Of a stretch of 64,000 nucleotides of DNA, positions 8,988 to 18,414 are shown one piece after another. The DNA is from Loktanella sp. S4079. Lineage in GTDB: Bacteria; Pseudomonadota; Alphaproteobacteria; Rhodobacterales; Rhodobacteraceae. Both the position numbers and the translations under genes were made by a program. Position 1 is the stretch's first letter. Each line of letters opens with the position of its first letter. The stretch lies in contig NZ_JXYE01000003.1 of the NCBI RefSeq assembly GCF_000967725.1, positions 248,001 through 312,000 of the forward strand, read 5' to 3'. The notes beneath the pieces are model-generated. The model did no database searches and was not told the DNA's origin. It was given only the letters and a program-made list of their open reading frames with translations.

Positions 8988-10628
8988 ATGCAGAATGACG
9001 TCATCATCATTGGCGCAGGCTTGGCCGGCCTGGTCGCAGCGCATCAACTGTTGGAACATGGCAAGACCGTGACCATTCTCGACCAAGAGGGCCGTCAGAA
9101 CCTAGGCGGTCAGGCACATTGGTCTTTGGGTGGGCTGTTCATGGTTGATACCCCAGAACAACGCCGCATACGGATTCGCGACAGTTTTGATCTTGCCTCA
9201 AGCGACTGGATGGGCACCGCTGGGTTTGATCGCCCCGAAGACCATTGGCCATTGGAATGGGCGAAGGCCTATTTAGATTTCGCAACGCACGAGATGCGAC
9301 CCTGGCTGTATGGGTTGGGGCTCCGTTGGTTTCCAGTCGTGGGTTGGGCAGAGCGAGGCGGATCATTTGCACATGGACATGGCAACTCTGTGCCACGCTT
9401 CCATATCACATGGGGAACAGGCCCCGGCGTATTGCACCCATTTGTCGAAACGGCATTGGCGGCAGAAAAGGAAGGAACGCTCAAATTTGGCTTTCGCCAT
9501 CGCGTCAGGCACCTTGATATTGTCGATGGTCGGGTGCACGGCGTCTCGGGTGATATTCTTGCACCTGATGAGGCCGCGCGTGGCGTTGCGACAAACCGTG
9601 AAATCGTTAGTGATTTCGATATCCGCGCGGACCAAGTCATCATCACCTCTGGCGGGATTGGGGGCAACCTGGACCGCGTGCATCGCAACTGGAATGCCAA
9701 GAAATACGGACCATTGCCCAAAAAGATGGTCTGCGGAGTCCCGGCCCATGTCGATGGGGCAATGCTGGACACAGCGCAATCAGCAGGGGCCGCTTTGATC
9801 AATACAGATCGGATGTGGCACTATACCGAAGGTCTGCAAAACTGGGACCCGATCTGGCCAAATCACGGCATCCGCATTCTGCCCGGACCATCATCCATGT
9901 GGTTTGACGCAACCGGTGAACGGATGCCCGCCCCCTGCATGCCCGGCTTTGATACGATGCGGACGCTGCACGAAATTTGCAAACGTGGTCATGACCATAG
10001 CTGGTTCGTCCTGACCCAAAAGATCATCGAAAAGGAGTTTGCCCTGTCGGGTTCCGAACAGAACCCAGATCTGACCAGCGCAAAATGGAAAGACGTGCTG
10101 AAGGCGCGACTTGGCAAAGGTGCAACGCCAGCGGTCGAGGCATTCAAAGAACATGGCGCCGATTTTGTCGTCGCCGAGGACTTTGATGAATTAGTCGCGG
10201 GAATGAACCGGATCGGCGGCGGCATGATCGACCCCACACATCTGCGTCATCAGATCGAGGCGCGCGACGCGCAGATCGACAATCCATTCACCAAAGATCC
10301 CCAAATCGCCGCAATTCACAGTGCGCGAAACTATCTGGGTGACAAACTGCTGCGCACGGCGAAACCACATAAGATCTTGGACCCGACGAATGGCCCGTTA
10401 ATTGCCGTTAAATTGCATATCGTAACGCGCAAGACGCTTGGCGGGCTGCATACCGATCTTGATGCACGCGTGTTTGGCGAAAACGGAAAAATTATTGATG
10501 GTCTTTTTGCCGCGGGCGAAGCCGCTGGATTTGGCGGCGGCGGGTATCATGGGAATAATGCACTAGAAGGAACATTTCTGGGTGGATGCATCCATTCAGG
10601 CCGCCGTGCCGGGCGCTCGGCACAATAG
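8988..10628 (+). CDS. FAD-binding dehydrogenase (KsdD/fumarate-reductase-like flavoprotein)
   Basis: The 546 residues begin with a dinucleotide-binding fold, DVIIIGAGLAGLVAAHQL, with GAGLAG at residues 9-14, then GGQAHWSLGGLF, and end with the C-terminal FAD signature GLFAAGEAAGFGGGGYHGNNALEGTFLGG. This layout fits the FAD-binding dehydrogenase branch related to 3-oxosteroid 1-dehydrogenases and succinate/fumarate flavoproteins. The substrate cannot be told from sequence. No signal peptide is visible, so it is probably cytoplasmic. The start has a strong GGGGGG ribosome binding site. It stands alone, separated by 125 bases from the tail-collar gene. Confidence 0.88.
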   Translation: MQNDVIIIGAGLAGLVAAHQLLEHGKTVTILDQEGRQNLGGQAHWSLGGLFMVDTPEQRRIRIRDSFDLASSDWMGTAGFDRPEDHWPLEWAKAYLDFATHEMRPWLYGLGLRWFPVVGWAERGGSFAHGHGNSVPRFHITWGTGPGVLHPFVETALAAEKEGTLKFGFRHRVRHLDIVDGRVHGVSGDILAPDEAARGVATNREIVSDFDIRADQVIITSGGIGGNLDRVHRNWNAKKYGPLPKKMVCGVPAHVDGAMLDTAQSAGAALINTDRMWHYTEGLQNWDPIWPNHGIRILPGPSSMWFDATGERMPAPCMPGFDTMRTLHEICKRGHDHSWFVLTQKIIEKEFALSGSEQNPDLTSAKWKDVLKARLGKGATPAVEAFKEHGADFVVAEDFDELVAGMNRIGGGMIDPTHLRHQIEARDAQIDNPFTKDPQIAAIHSARNYLGDKLLRTAKPHKILDPTNGPLIAVKLHIVTRKTLGGLHTDLDARVFGENGKIIDGLFAAGEAAGFGGGGYHGNNALEGTFLGGCIHSGRRAGRSAQ

Positions 10629-10705
10629 CGCCAACTCACCAAACGTCATCTTATTTATGTGCGAATTGTCACTGACTTTCGCCGTGCTTTTGCCGACTAC
10701 GGTTG

Positions 10706-10719
10706 TACGTGAACACGTA
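10706..10719. promoter_or_regulatory. Palindrome TACGTG-AA-CACGTA upstream of tail-collar gene
   Basis: A perfect 6-2-6 inverted repeat lies about 35 bases before the start of the tail-collar gene, where an operator could sit. The cognate regulator is unknown. The short loop makes a transcription-factor site more likely than an RNA hairpin. Confidence 0.4.
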
Positions 10720-10753
10720 AAACGCGCGTAACCTACTGGAGTCTAGGATTCGT

Positions 10754-11170
10754 ATGGAACCTTTATTGGGGCAGATTGTCCTTTTTAGCGGTAACTTCGC
10801 CCCGCGTGGTTGGGCGTTTTGCAATGGGCAACTCTTGGATATCGCATCGAACGAAGCACTTTTCGCAATTCTGGGAACAACATATGGCGGTGACGGCCAC
10901 ACATCGTTCCGGCTTCCTGATCTCAGGGGGCGTGTTCCGATGCATGCTGGGGATGGGCCCGGCCTGACGCCACGTCGGCTAGGCGAACAGACCGGATCAG
11001 AGCGTCGCAATGGTTCAACTGTTGAGCAACTGGAACTGCAAGGCAGTGTCGCAGGACAAAACATGGCACCTCAGCCGAACAGATTCGGCACGTCTGACGA
11101 CAATATGCAGCCAACACTCTGCATGAATTACGTCATTGCCCTCAAGGGCACTTTCCCCAGTCGCAACTAA
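10754..11170 (+). CDS. Phage tail-collar domain protein (microcystin-dependent protein-like)
   Basis: The 138 residues start with MEPLLGQIVLFSGNFAPRGW followed by an AFCNGQLL motif, the hallmark of the tail-collar/MdpB family. FRLPDLRGRVPMH follows at about residues 55-68, and the C-terminus NYVIALKGTFPSRN is typical of these proteins. The family forms trimeric fibre tips in phages, but free-standing copies are widespread in bacteria and their role is unclear. No other phage gene is near, so this is unlikely to be a prophage remnant. It is followed after about 130 bases by an unrecognised gene in the same direction. Confidence 0.9.
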   Translation: MEPLLGQIVLFSGNFAPRGWAFCNGQLLDIASNEALFAILGTTYGGDGHTSFRLPDLRGRVPMHAGDGPGLTPRRLGEQTGSERRNGSTVEQLELQGSVAGQNMAPQPNRFGTSDDNMQPTLCMNYVIALKGTFPSRN

Positions 11171-11298
11171 ACCTATAGTTGTAGGTTGCTGAAGTTTTTG
11201 TGAAAATCCTCGCAAATATGTGTCCTAGCGCACAATGATTGTCGGCATGCACAGGTACGCTGAAGTTATGTAGTATTCCAGCTCAAGAGGCCCACGCC

Positions 11299-12270
11299 AT
11301 GTTCAACCTAGCCCCAGCAATCCCTGCACGTAGCGATCTGGAATGGTGTTGGTACTTGCGTCGGCACGGGCGGGCGGGTGATGCGCTCGAGCGTATACTG
11401 CACGATATAGGCGCGATGGATCCAGGGGGATGGGCCAATTGGCAGCCAAGCACCCTGACCGACACAGGCGCGCCAATCGCGGTAAATTTCTCGACGGCTG
11501 ACCACGCATTGGCATTAACCACCGAGGTGGATGATCCCGGCAACGACGCCGCGACACGATTTGCGCGTGCGTGCGAAATCGCCAAGACGCTCGGCGGCGC
11601 AAGTCCTAGCGCTGCATTCCGCGACGTCGTGAGCGCGGCACAAAGCTCTGCGTATTTGGATTTTGGTGCGCGACTAGGTCTGCGTCACGATGGTACGAAA
11701 CTGAGCACGATCATCTATGCAGAGATTCCAGCGGCGGCCTCGGACCTATCGGCGCTCGTCTCTGATCCGCCATTCACACCAATTCTAGAAGACTATGGTT
11801 CCGCTGCCCGTGCGACCAAGGTTGCGTATAATACGGACAACGGCGAGGTGACGATTTACTGCGAGGCAGATAATGCCAACCGGACCATCCTGCCTGCACT
11901 TTGCCTGCCTGCGCAGGTATCGCCTGACATTTTGTCAATGTCGATCGACGGTATGACTGCGGGACCGCCCAGAATTGAGCTACCGACACGCAAGCTCGGC
12001 TTTAGCTATACAATTCCCCCTAAAAACGAACGCCCGGTGCTCGCATTGTCATTCAGTTCAAAAGAACTGTTCAAAGATGACATTAAGATCGAAGAACGGG
12101 TGCGTGCCTGTGGTGGGAGCAGGCTTCCTACCTATACAAGCCTGACCGAGCACCTGCCGGTTGCGCCTTGGGGGACGACGCACCACGGTCACTTTGCCAT
12201 GACAGCCCGGCAAAATGCGGCGCCAATCCTTTCGATTGATGTCGCCGCGCCATGGGTCACCGGCGAATAA
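11299..12270 (+). CDS. Unrecognised 323-residue protein
   Basis: I do not recognise this gene with confidence. I place the start at the ATG at 11299 because AAGAGG lies eight bases upstream; the frame is open 20 codons further. The predicted protein is soluble, without signal peptide or transmembrane segments. It has alternating strand and helix segments, for example APIAVNFSTADHALALTTEV near residue 56, ARLGLRHDGTKLSTIIYAEI near 120, and TKVAYNTDNGEVTIYCEAD near 170. This repeated beta-beta-alpha pattern recalls ABBA-type prenyltransferases, but that is only an impression. A clear terminator follows. It lies between the tail-collar gene and a large flavoenzyme. Confidence 0.7.
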   Translation: MFNLAPAIPARSDLEWCWYLRRHGRAGDALERILHDIGAMDPGGWANWQPSTLTDTGAPIAVNFSTADHALALTTEVDDPGNDAATRFARACEIAKTLGGASPSAAFRDVVSAAQSSAYLDFGARLGLRHDGTKLSTIIYAEIPAAASDLSALVSDPPFTPILEDYGSAARATKVAYNTDNGEVTIYCEADNANRTILPALCLPAQVSPDILSMSIDGMTAGPPRIELPTRKLGFSYTIPPKNERPVLALSFSSKELFKDDIKIEERVRACGGSRLPTYTSLTEHLPVAPWGTTHHGHFAMTARQNAAPILSIDVAAPWVTGE

Positions 12271-12291
12271 AGCGCCACCAAATACAAACCC

Positions 12292-12320
12292 AAGACCGTC
12301 GCAATTTCGGCGGTCTTTTT
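12292..12320 (+). terminator. Intrinsic terminator after the 323-residue gene
   Basis: AAGACCGTCG and CGGCGGTCTT form a stem with a short AT-rich loop, followed directly by TTTTT. It separates the tail-collar/323-residue unit from the flavoenzyme-cyclase-Crp unit. Confidence 0.8.
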
Positions 12321-12432
12321 ATGCGGAATTAGCCGCAATTACGTTTTTGTTTTCACAGAATCGCAAAGCAGGTCAGGCTGTGCGCGCATAAATACCAAGT
12401 TTTCGATTATTTTTTGCCTCGGAGCATTACAA

Positions 12433-15390
12433 ATGAAAAAGAAAAGGAAGATTGCCGTCATTGGCGGCGGCGTTGGGGCAATTACTGCCGCCTATGCCAT
12501 AACCCAACAGCCGAATTGGCAGACCGAATACGACATTACAATCTATCAACTAGGCTGGCGCTTGGGTGGCAAGGGCGCAAGCGGTCGCAACATGGATCAC
12601 GCGGGCCGCATCGAGGAACATGGGCTTCATATTTGGGCTGGATTTTACGAAAACGGCTTTCGACTGATGCGCGATTGTTATGACCAACTGAACCTGACGG
12701 GCTTGCGCAGCCCCGACGCCCCGCTTGGCACAATCGACAAAGCGTTTACTGGCCTGAACCATTTCCTTCTTGCTGAAGAAATCACAACCAACGGCAAGAC
12801 CAATGTGCATCCTTGGCTCATTGAGTTTGAACCCAATGACGATATTCCCGGCGAGGGGAGCGTCTTGCCGTCGCCATTTGGCTATCTGCAAGAGCTGCTC
12901 GAGGCGGTTGTGAAATTCGCCGAAACGGTCATGGCCGAAAGCAAACCACGTACTGCACACAAGATGCCCGACCGCTTTGAGCCGAACCTCAGTCGCAAGG
13001 GGATCGCTACTGAGCAGAGCTCTCCTTTGCACCACATGCGTGAATTTGTACGCAAAATGCCAGAAGCCGCCGAAAAGCACACGCCAAGCGATCTGATGGT
13101 TTTGGCAGATATGTCGCGCCATGCCCAAGAATGGCTTGCGACCCAAGAAGACGAGCACGGCAATCTGTCAGACGAAGCGCGCCGCCTGAAGTACATGATC
13201 GACCTTTCGCTCGCGTTCTTTCGTGGTGCGATCGACAACGGTCTGTTTCTGAACGGTTTTGACGCCATCGACGATCACGAAATCAGCCAATGGCTGCTGG
13301 ACTATGGCGCAAGCAAAGAGGCCGTCTATTCCGCATTGTTTCGCGGTTGCTATGATTATGTATTTGGCTATCCGGGGGGTATCACAGACCATCGCAGCGT
13401 CGGCGCGGGTACAGCCATCCGTGGTCTACTGCGGCTGGCGTTTACCTACAAAGGATCGCTGTTCTTCAAGATGACCGCTGGGATGGGTGACACCATATTT
13501 GGCCCGTATTATCAGATCCTGAAACACCGCGGCGTGAAATTCAAATTTTTCAACGCTGCCAGAAAACTAACACTCGATCCGACCAAGACCTATATCAACG
13601 GCATCGAAATGGTCGAACAGGCAGAGCTAAAGGGCGATGATTACGATCCGTTTGTAGACGTCAAAGGTCTGCCCTGCTGGCCCTCGCAGCCGTTGTGGGA
13701 TCAGCTCAAGAATGGTGCCGCGCTCAAACGATCTGGCATTAATTTCGAAAGCGAAAAAGAACCCCCGACAGGCAAACCCTATACGCTGCTGCGCGGCAAG
13801 GATTTTGACGACGTGATTTTGGGAGCGTCGCTGGGGTCACTGCCATATCTGGCTTCGGATTTAATCGCGGCAAGCAACCGCTGGAAGCTGATGATGGAAA
13901 AGGTCCAGACCGTTGCGACACACGCGGCACAGTTCTGGCTCGATAAACCCGCCAAGGATCTGGGGTGGGATACGTTGGTTGCCAAACACAACAACGATGT
14001 CCCCGCCGATTTAGAAACCGTCATGACAAGCTATGTCGAGCCACTGGATACCTGGGCGGACCTGTCAGAGCTTATCCCGGCCGAAGACTGGAAGTCACCA
14101 CCACCCGTCGCTCTCGCTTATTTTTGCAGCCCTGCCAAAGATGCGGGCGTGGAAACCAAACCATTCAAAGAGCGCGTCAAAGAATGGGCAGATAAGGATC
14201 TCGTCCGCCTGTGGCCCAAGGCCAAAAAGGCAGGTGGATTCGACCTAGATTTGCTGCATTCCGAGACAGGAACCACTGGTGAAGAAAAGTTTGAGTCTCA
14301 GTATTTCCGCGAGAACTTTTTTGGATCAGAACGCTATGTTCTGTCCGTGCCGGGCAGCGTGCAATACCGGCTGCCCCCTGATGGAACGGGCTTTGTTAAC
14401 CTCTACGCTGCCGGCGATTGGACGCGCTGTGGCATTAATGCCGGATGCGTTGAGGCCGCTACAATTTCCGGTCTCGCGGCAGCGCGCGGCTTGACCGGCG
14501 CTGATATTGAAATCGTCGGCGAGGGCGATGTCGCAATCGACAAAGGTCCGGGTGCCGCAACCCGACTGGCCAGCCCCTACGCCCAGAATGCAAACTGGCC
14601 GCTAACGCCGTTTTTTGGTGTTGGCGAAATCGACGGTTTCTTTAGCTTTCACGCGGTGGATTCAAATGCTCTTCAGCAGGTGCTGCCCAAGGGCATGACC
14701 CTTCATCCGCAGGTCACAACACCCGAAGGAACACACCCTGTTTCAATCTTGGCGAACCAACAAATTGACGTGCGCCCCAGTATTCTGCCGCGCCCATTTG
14801 GGTTCCGAAATTACAACGAAGCCATCATCGCCATTAACGACGTGCAAGTCAGCGGGCATGAGGGCGTTTTCGCGTATCTGCCGAATCTTTACCTTAACAG
14901 CAAGCTGCCTCAGATCGCTGGTGTGTTGTTTTATGGTTACAATAAACGATTCGGCAAACTGACGATGGGAAACAACCACTATTCGGTCGAATCCGAATAC
15001 GGATCACCAATCTGGTCTGGCCGATACGCACAACGCGATGTCCCGCGCCCATTGACCGAGTACGGTTCATTTGGCGAAGTCTCGCGATTGGTGAACCAAG
15101 TCGTAGTTACGCAAAATCAATGGGGTAAGTGGCAGTTTTCCAACCTCGACTTTAGCCTGACCTCTGCCCAAGCGGCCGGGGTTCATGCCCAAATCGACGT
15201 CCAAAACGCACATGAAGCCAACCTACCCGCCGGACGAATGATCGCGCAGCCGATTCAACCATATGGTGAACCGCGAAATCCGCAATCTTCTCTGCCGGGA
15301 GCGTTTCGGATCTGGACCAGTTGGACGCTTTCAAATCCTTTAGACAGCACACGCATTGCGCGCTTGGAAGCAGCAAGAAACCGCCTATAG
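12433..15390 (+). CDS. FAD/NAD(P)-binding oxidoreductase fused to an acetoacetate-decarboxylase-like domain
   Basis: This is a 985-residue protein, unusually long for a desaturase-like flavoenzyme. Residues 6-20 (KIAVIGGGVGAITAAYA) form the Rossmann FAD motif. YQLGWRLGGKGASGRN and RIEEHGLHIW follow, as in a phytoene-desaturase/amine-oxidase-like family, and LYAAGDWTRCGINAGCVEAA near residue 660 is the C-terminal FAD-contacting segment. From about residue 715 to the end, a different domain resembles acetoacetate decarboxylase: FGFRNYNEAIIAINDV, then AGVLFYGYNKRFGK, where GYNKR aligns with the family's GYPKK and Lys838 takes the Schiff-base lysine position. No signal peptide is visible. GGAG precedes the ATG. 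The cyclase gene follows closely. The substrate is unknown; the fusion suggests oxidation followed by decarboxylation or a carbonyl rearrangement. Confidence 0.8.
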   Translation: MKKKRKIAVIGGGVGAITAAYAITQQPNWQTEYDITIYQLGWRLGGKGASGRNMDHAGRIEEHGLHIWAGFYENGFRLMRDCYDQLNLTGLRSPDAPLGTIDKAFTGLNHFLLAEEITTNGKTNVHPWLIEFEPNDDIPGEGSVLPSPFGYLQELLEAVVKFAETVMAESKPRTAHKMPDRFEPNLSRKGIATEQSSPLHHMREFVRKMPEAAEKHTPSDLMVLADMSRHAQEWLATQEDEHGNLSDEARRLKYMIDLSLAFFRGAIDNGLFLNGFDAIDDHEISQWLLDYGASKEAVYSALFRGCYDYVFGYPGGITDHRSVGAGTAIRGLLRLAFTYKGSLFFKMTAGMGDTIFGPYYQILKHRGVKFKFFNAARKLTLDPTKTYINGIEMVEQAELKGDDYDPFVDVKGLPCWPSQPLWDQLKNGAALKRSGINFESEKEPPTGKPYTLLRGKDFDDVILGASLGSLPYLASDLIAASNRWKLMMEKVQTVATHAAQFWLDKPAKDLGWDTLVAKHNNDVPADLETVMTSYVEPLDTWADLSELIPAEDWKSPPPVALAYFCSPAKDAGVETKPFKERVKEWADKDLVRLWPKAKKAGGFDLDLLHSETGTTGEEKFESQYFRENFFGSERYVLSVPGSVQYRLPPDGTGFVNLYAAGDWTRCGINAGCVEAATISGLAAARGLTGADIEIVGEGDVAIDKGPGAATRLASPYAQNANWPLTPFFGVGEIDGFFSFHAVDSNALQQVLPKGMTLHPQVTTPEGTHPVSILANQQIDVRPSILPRPFGFRNYNEAIIAINDVQVSGHEGVFAYLPNLYLNSKLPQIAGVLFYGYNKRFGKLTMGNNHYSVESEYGSPIWSGRYAQRDVPRPLTEYGSFGEVSRLVNQVVVTQNQWGKWQFSNLDFSLTSAQAAGVHAQIDVQNAHEANLPAGRMIAQPIQPYGEPRNPQSSLPGAFRIWTSWTLSNPLDSTRIARLEAARNRL

Positions 15391-15417
15391 TGCTCTATGG
15401 GGGCACTGGAGTGCGGA

Positions 15418-18414
15418 ATGACGCAGATGGACTTTTCCCCTGCCATGCGCGGCAGGGGCGAACGAAAACAGGTGACTGCTGTATTCATTGACGTTGTTGG
15501 ATTCAGCAACATTGCCAGTACAGCTGACGCCGAAGACCTAGAGCAATGGCTCGAAGAATTTTACGCCCAATCGAAACAGATTGTGGAAGCGCATGACGGG
15601 GAAGTCACCGAATATCTGGGCGACGGTGTTGTCGCGCTATTCGGACTAAATCGTGCTGACGAATTATCTGCGTCTAAGGCTGTAAATGCGGCCTTAGCGG
15701 CGGTCGGGGATATCAATGCAGGCTATCAAAATAGCCTCGATGTACGACTGCGTGCAGGTGTCGCCACTGGTGAGGTCGCAGTGCGTGCAGCCGGGAATGA
15801 CAATCTACCACGCGCGACGGGGATGGTGACAACGCTGGCACAACGCATTCAGGAATGCGCCGAACCTGGCACCGTACTGATCGCCCGTTCGACCAAAGAT
15901 CTGCTACGTGGCGCGGTCACCCTGCATCAGCGCCCGCCGCAACAGCTCAAAGGTTTTTCTGATCCACAGGATTTGTATCAACCAGAACCAACACGGCGCA
16001 ATCAGCGCGAGGCGGCGCAAACCTTTTTCGTAGGCCGCGAGCCCGAGGTTGAACGGATCAAGCAAAGCAACGATCCTTGTCTCGTCATCGGCCCTGCAGG
16101 CATTGGCAAAACCGCCCTGTGCAGGCACATCGCAATGGGAGCGCAACATATTACCCAGTTCAACGCGGATGGTGTTCATACCCGCGCAAGTTATCAACCG
16201 TTCAAAGACTGGATTGCGGCGACTACTCAAAATCCATTGCCAGAATTCGCCGACCTACAAAGATGCTTTGATACGCTTGGTCTGCCCGCCGAAGCACAAC
16301 GCGCGTTGGCGCTTGTCCTTGGTTTGCCAGAGGGGCAGCGACTGCTAACTGAAAAGTCCGGTGTCGCCCTCAAAACCCTGATCGAAGACAGCCTTTGCCA
16401 GGCCATTGGTTTGGCTCAACCTGATGGCCTGCTGATTTTCGAAGACCTTCACTGGCTCGACAACGCGAGCTTTGGGGTGTTGGTGCACCTACTGCAAAGC
16501 CCGGATCGCGCTGACTATCAGATCCTGATGACCAGTCGCGAAGACACCAAAATCGGGAAATATCTTGATGGGCTTGCCGTCACGATGATCCCGCTTGATG
16601 CACTAAGCAACGACGACGCGACCCGCATGTTGGACGCGATGACAGATGGCAAAGCCCCGTCGAAAAATCGTGATGCACTGATCGAGAAAGCCGCAGGCAT
16701 TCCGTTGTTTTTGGAACATCTCTTTCAGCGCGCGTCCGAGACCGACGAGGAACAAGGCGTGCCCGGCACGTTAATGGACTTACTTGCTGATCAGATCGAC
16801 GCCACTGGACTATCGAAACATGTTCTCCAACATGCGTCTATCATCGGCCGGAACTTTGACATCGATATGCTGCGCGCGGTTGCATCTGAATTTGAACCGC
16901 TAGAGCCACATTTGGCCAAGGCATGTGATCGAGGCGTGCTCAAGCAACAAACAACAGATCACTGGACGTTTTCGCATGCGTTGCTTCATCAAGCTGCCTA
17001 TCACGGGATGCTGCGACGTACCCGCGTGGAACTGCACAGCCAAATTGCAGCGCACCTCCAAGCCGAGCACCCAGATACAGTACGCCGCAACCCCGCGATC
17101 TTGGCTGATCACCTGCGGCTGTCACAACAATACGTGCCCGCAATCCAAAGCTATCTTGCCGTCAGCCAATGGGCGCTATTTCAAGGCGCCTTTGAAGATG
17201 CCGAAGCGCATGTGTTAGCGGCTATTTCTCTTTGTGATACCGCGCCAGCCAAGGTTGACGTCAGTGAACTTCGGATCGCTTGCTATAATGCATTGGGTTC
17301 AATTCGCATACAAATGTATGGATTTATGGCCCCAAACGTCAAAGAACCCTATGATACGGTACTGAGACTCACGTCAGAAAACAATCTGCGCACTGCAGCT
17401 ATTGGCCCGGCATTGGTCGGGGGGTTTTCCCATGCCGTCATATCGGGGGATCGCGCAACAGCAAAGAATTATTGCGATGTGCTTGCTGAAACGGCAACAC
17501 AGATTCCCGTCGCGGAAACGAACGGCGAACTGCAACTCGCGTCGTTCAACATCGACGCGAGCCTTTACCTGTATAGTGGTCAATTCGAACAGCTGTTCAC
17601 AGCGTTTGATGGCATGAAGAAGGTCTACGACATCGCCAAACATGGCGGGATGATCACGACTTATGGCGTAGATACATATGCCGCCGCCCAGATGTTTGAC
17701 AGCGTCGGACGCGTGATCCACGGGGATACGCACCTTGCCCCACAGCTCGTTGCCGAAACTGACGCGCACCAAGACTTGCTCAACATCCCGTTGATGCGAC
17801 CGTATTCTCTGATTTGGGGGTCAGTGCCATTGTTCTATGCAGGCGATGTTAAAACCGCGCTGGATCGGGTCAAGCTAGGCATCACAACAGCCCACGAGCA
17901 AGACGCCGCGTTCTGGCAAGTGACAGGCGCGGCATGGTTGAACGTGATGGACCCCACCGCAGGCGACACAATTGAAGGAAGAGACGCATTCGCCCAAGTT
18001 ATTCAGACACATGAAGCAATTGGTGCCCGCGTTGGTATTCCCTATTTTAAGTCTATCCAAGCGGTGAACCTTGCCCGTCATGGACACGCGGAAGAGGCGA
18101 TGCAAGTCTCGCTCTCGGCCATCGCCGAGAACGAGGCAACTGGCCTTCAATGTTGGTACGCAGAAATCCTTAGACTTCACGCGAAAATTTGTACGCTTAT
18201 GGGCGAAACTAAACAGGCACTTGCCGCGCTCGAGAAATCGGTTTCTATCGCGACAGCCCAACAGGCGAAATTATGGTTGATCCGCAGTCGGCTCGACCAA
18301 TTAAAAGCCGGTGCGATCCAGCAATCGGAGCTCGCAGAAGCGGTTGCCTTGTTCCACCCAGACGCCCGCCCGCCCGAACTGATCACGGCCCAGCAGGTAT
18401 TGATCGACGCATGA
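15418..18414 (+). CDS. Class III adenylate/guanylate cyclase with AAA-type ATPase and TPR-like regions
   Basis: This protein of about 998 residues has three parts. Residues 15-180 form a class III cyclase domain with metal-binding aspartates Asp25 (FIDVVGFS) and Asp69 (LGDGVVALFG). The transition-state Arg143 is kept, but the usual Asn of the VNxAxR motif is Thr139. Residues about 200-480 form a P-loop ATPase with Walker A GPAGIGKT at 225-232 and Walker B LLIFEDLHWLD. The rest is helical TPR-like repeat. This architecture is common in signalling cyclases. I place the start at 15418 (GGAG upstream) rather than the in-frame ATG seven codons earlier. The last four bases overlap the Crp-type gene (ATGA), so product and sensor are made together. 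Confidence 0.9.
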   Translation: MTQMDFSPAMRGRGERKQVTAVFIDVVGFSNIASTADAEDLEQWLEEFYAQSKQIVEAHDGEVTEYLGDGVVALFGLNRADELSASKAVNAALAAVGDINAGYQNSLDVRLRAGVATGEVAVRAAGNDNLPRATGMVTTLAQRIQECAEPGTVLIARSTKDLLRGAVTLHQRPPQQLKGFSDPQDLYQPEPTRRNQREAAQTFFVGREPEVERIKQSNDPCLVIGPAGIGKTALCRHIAMGAQHITQFNADGVHTRASYQPFKDWIAATTQNPLPEFADLQRCFDTLGLPAEAQRALALVLGLPEGQRLLTEKSGVALKTLIEDSLCQAIGLAQPDGLLIFEDLHWLDNASFGVLVHLLQSPDRADYQILMTSREDTKIGKYLDGLAVTMIPLDALSNDDATRMLDAMTDGKAPSKNRDALIEKAAGIPLFLEHLFQRASETDEEQGVPGTLMDLLADQIDATGLSKHVLQHASIIGRNFDIDMLRAVASEFEPLEPHLAKACDRGVLKQQTTDHWTFSHALLHQAAYHGMLRRTRVELHSQIAAHLQAEHPDTVRRNPAILADHLRLSQQYVPAIQSYLAVSQWALFQGAFEDAEAHVLAAISLCDTAPAKVDVSELRIACYNALGSIRIQMYGFMAPNVKEPYDTVLRLTSENNLRTAAIGPALVGGFSHAVISGDRATAKNYCDVLAETATQIPVAETNGELQLASFNIDASLYLYSGQFEQLFTAFDGMKKVYDIAKHGGMITTYGVDTYAAAQMFDSVGRVIHGDTHLAPQLVAETDAHQDLLNIPLMRPYSLIWGSVPLFYAGDVKTALDRVKLGITTAHEQDAAFWQVTGAAWLNVMDPTAGDTIEGRDAFAQVIQTHEAIGARVGIPYFKSIQAVNLARHGHAEEAMQVSLSAIAENEATGLQCWYAEILRLHAKICTLMGETKQALAALEKSVSIATAQQAKLWLIRSRLDQLKAGAIQQSELAEAVALFHPDARPPELITAQQVLIDA

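Noticed and set aside
10754..11170. Prophage remnant around the tail-collar gene
   Set aside because: No integrase, capsid, terminase or att-like repeats nearby; free-standing copies of this family are common.
11299..12270. Assignment as an ABBA-type prenyltransferase
   Set aside because: Only a general beta-beta-alpha rhythm supports it; no diagnostic residues could be verified by eye.
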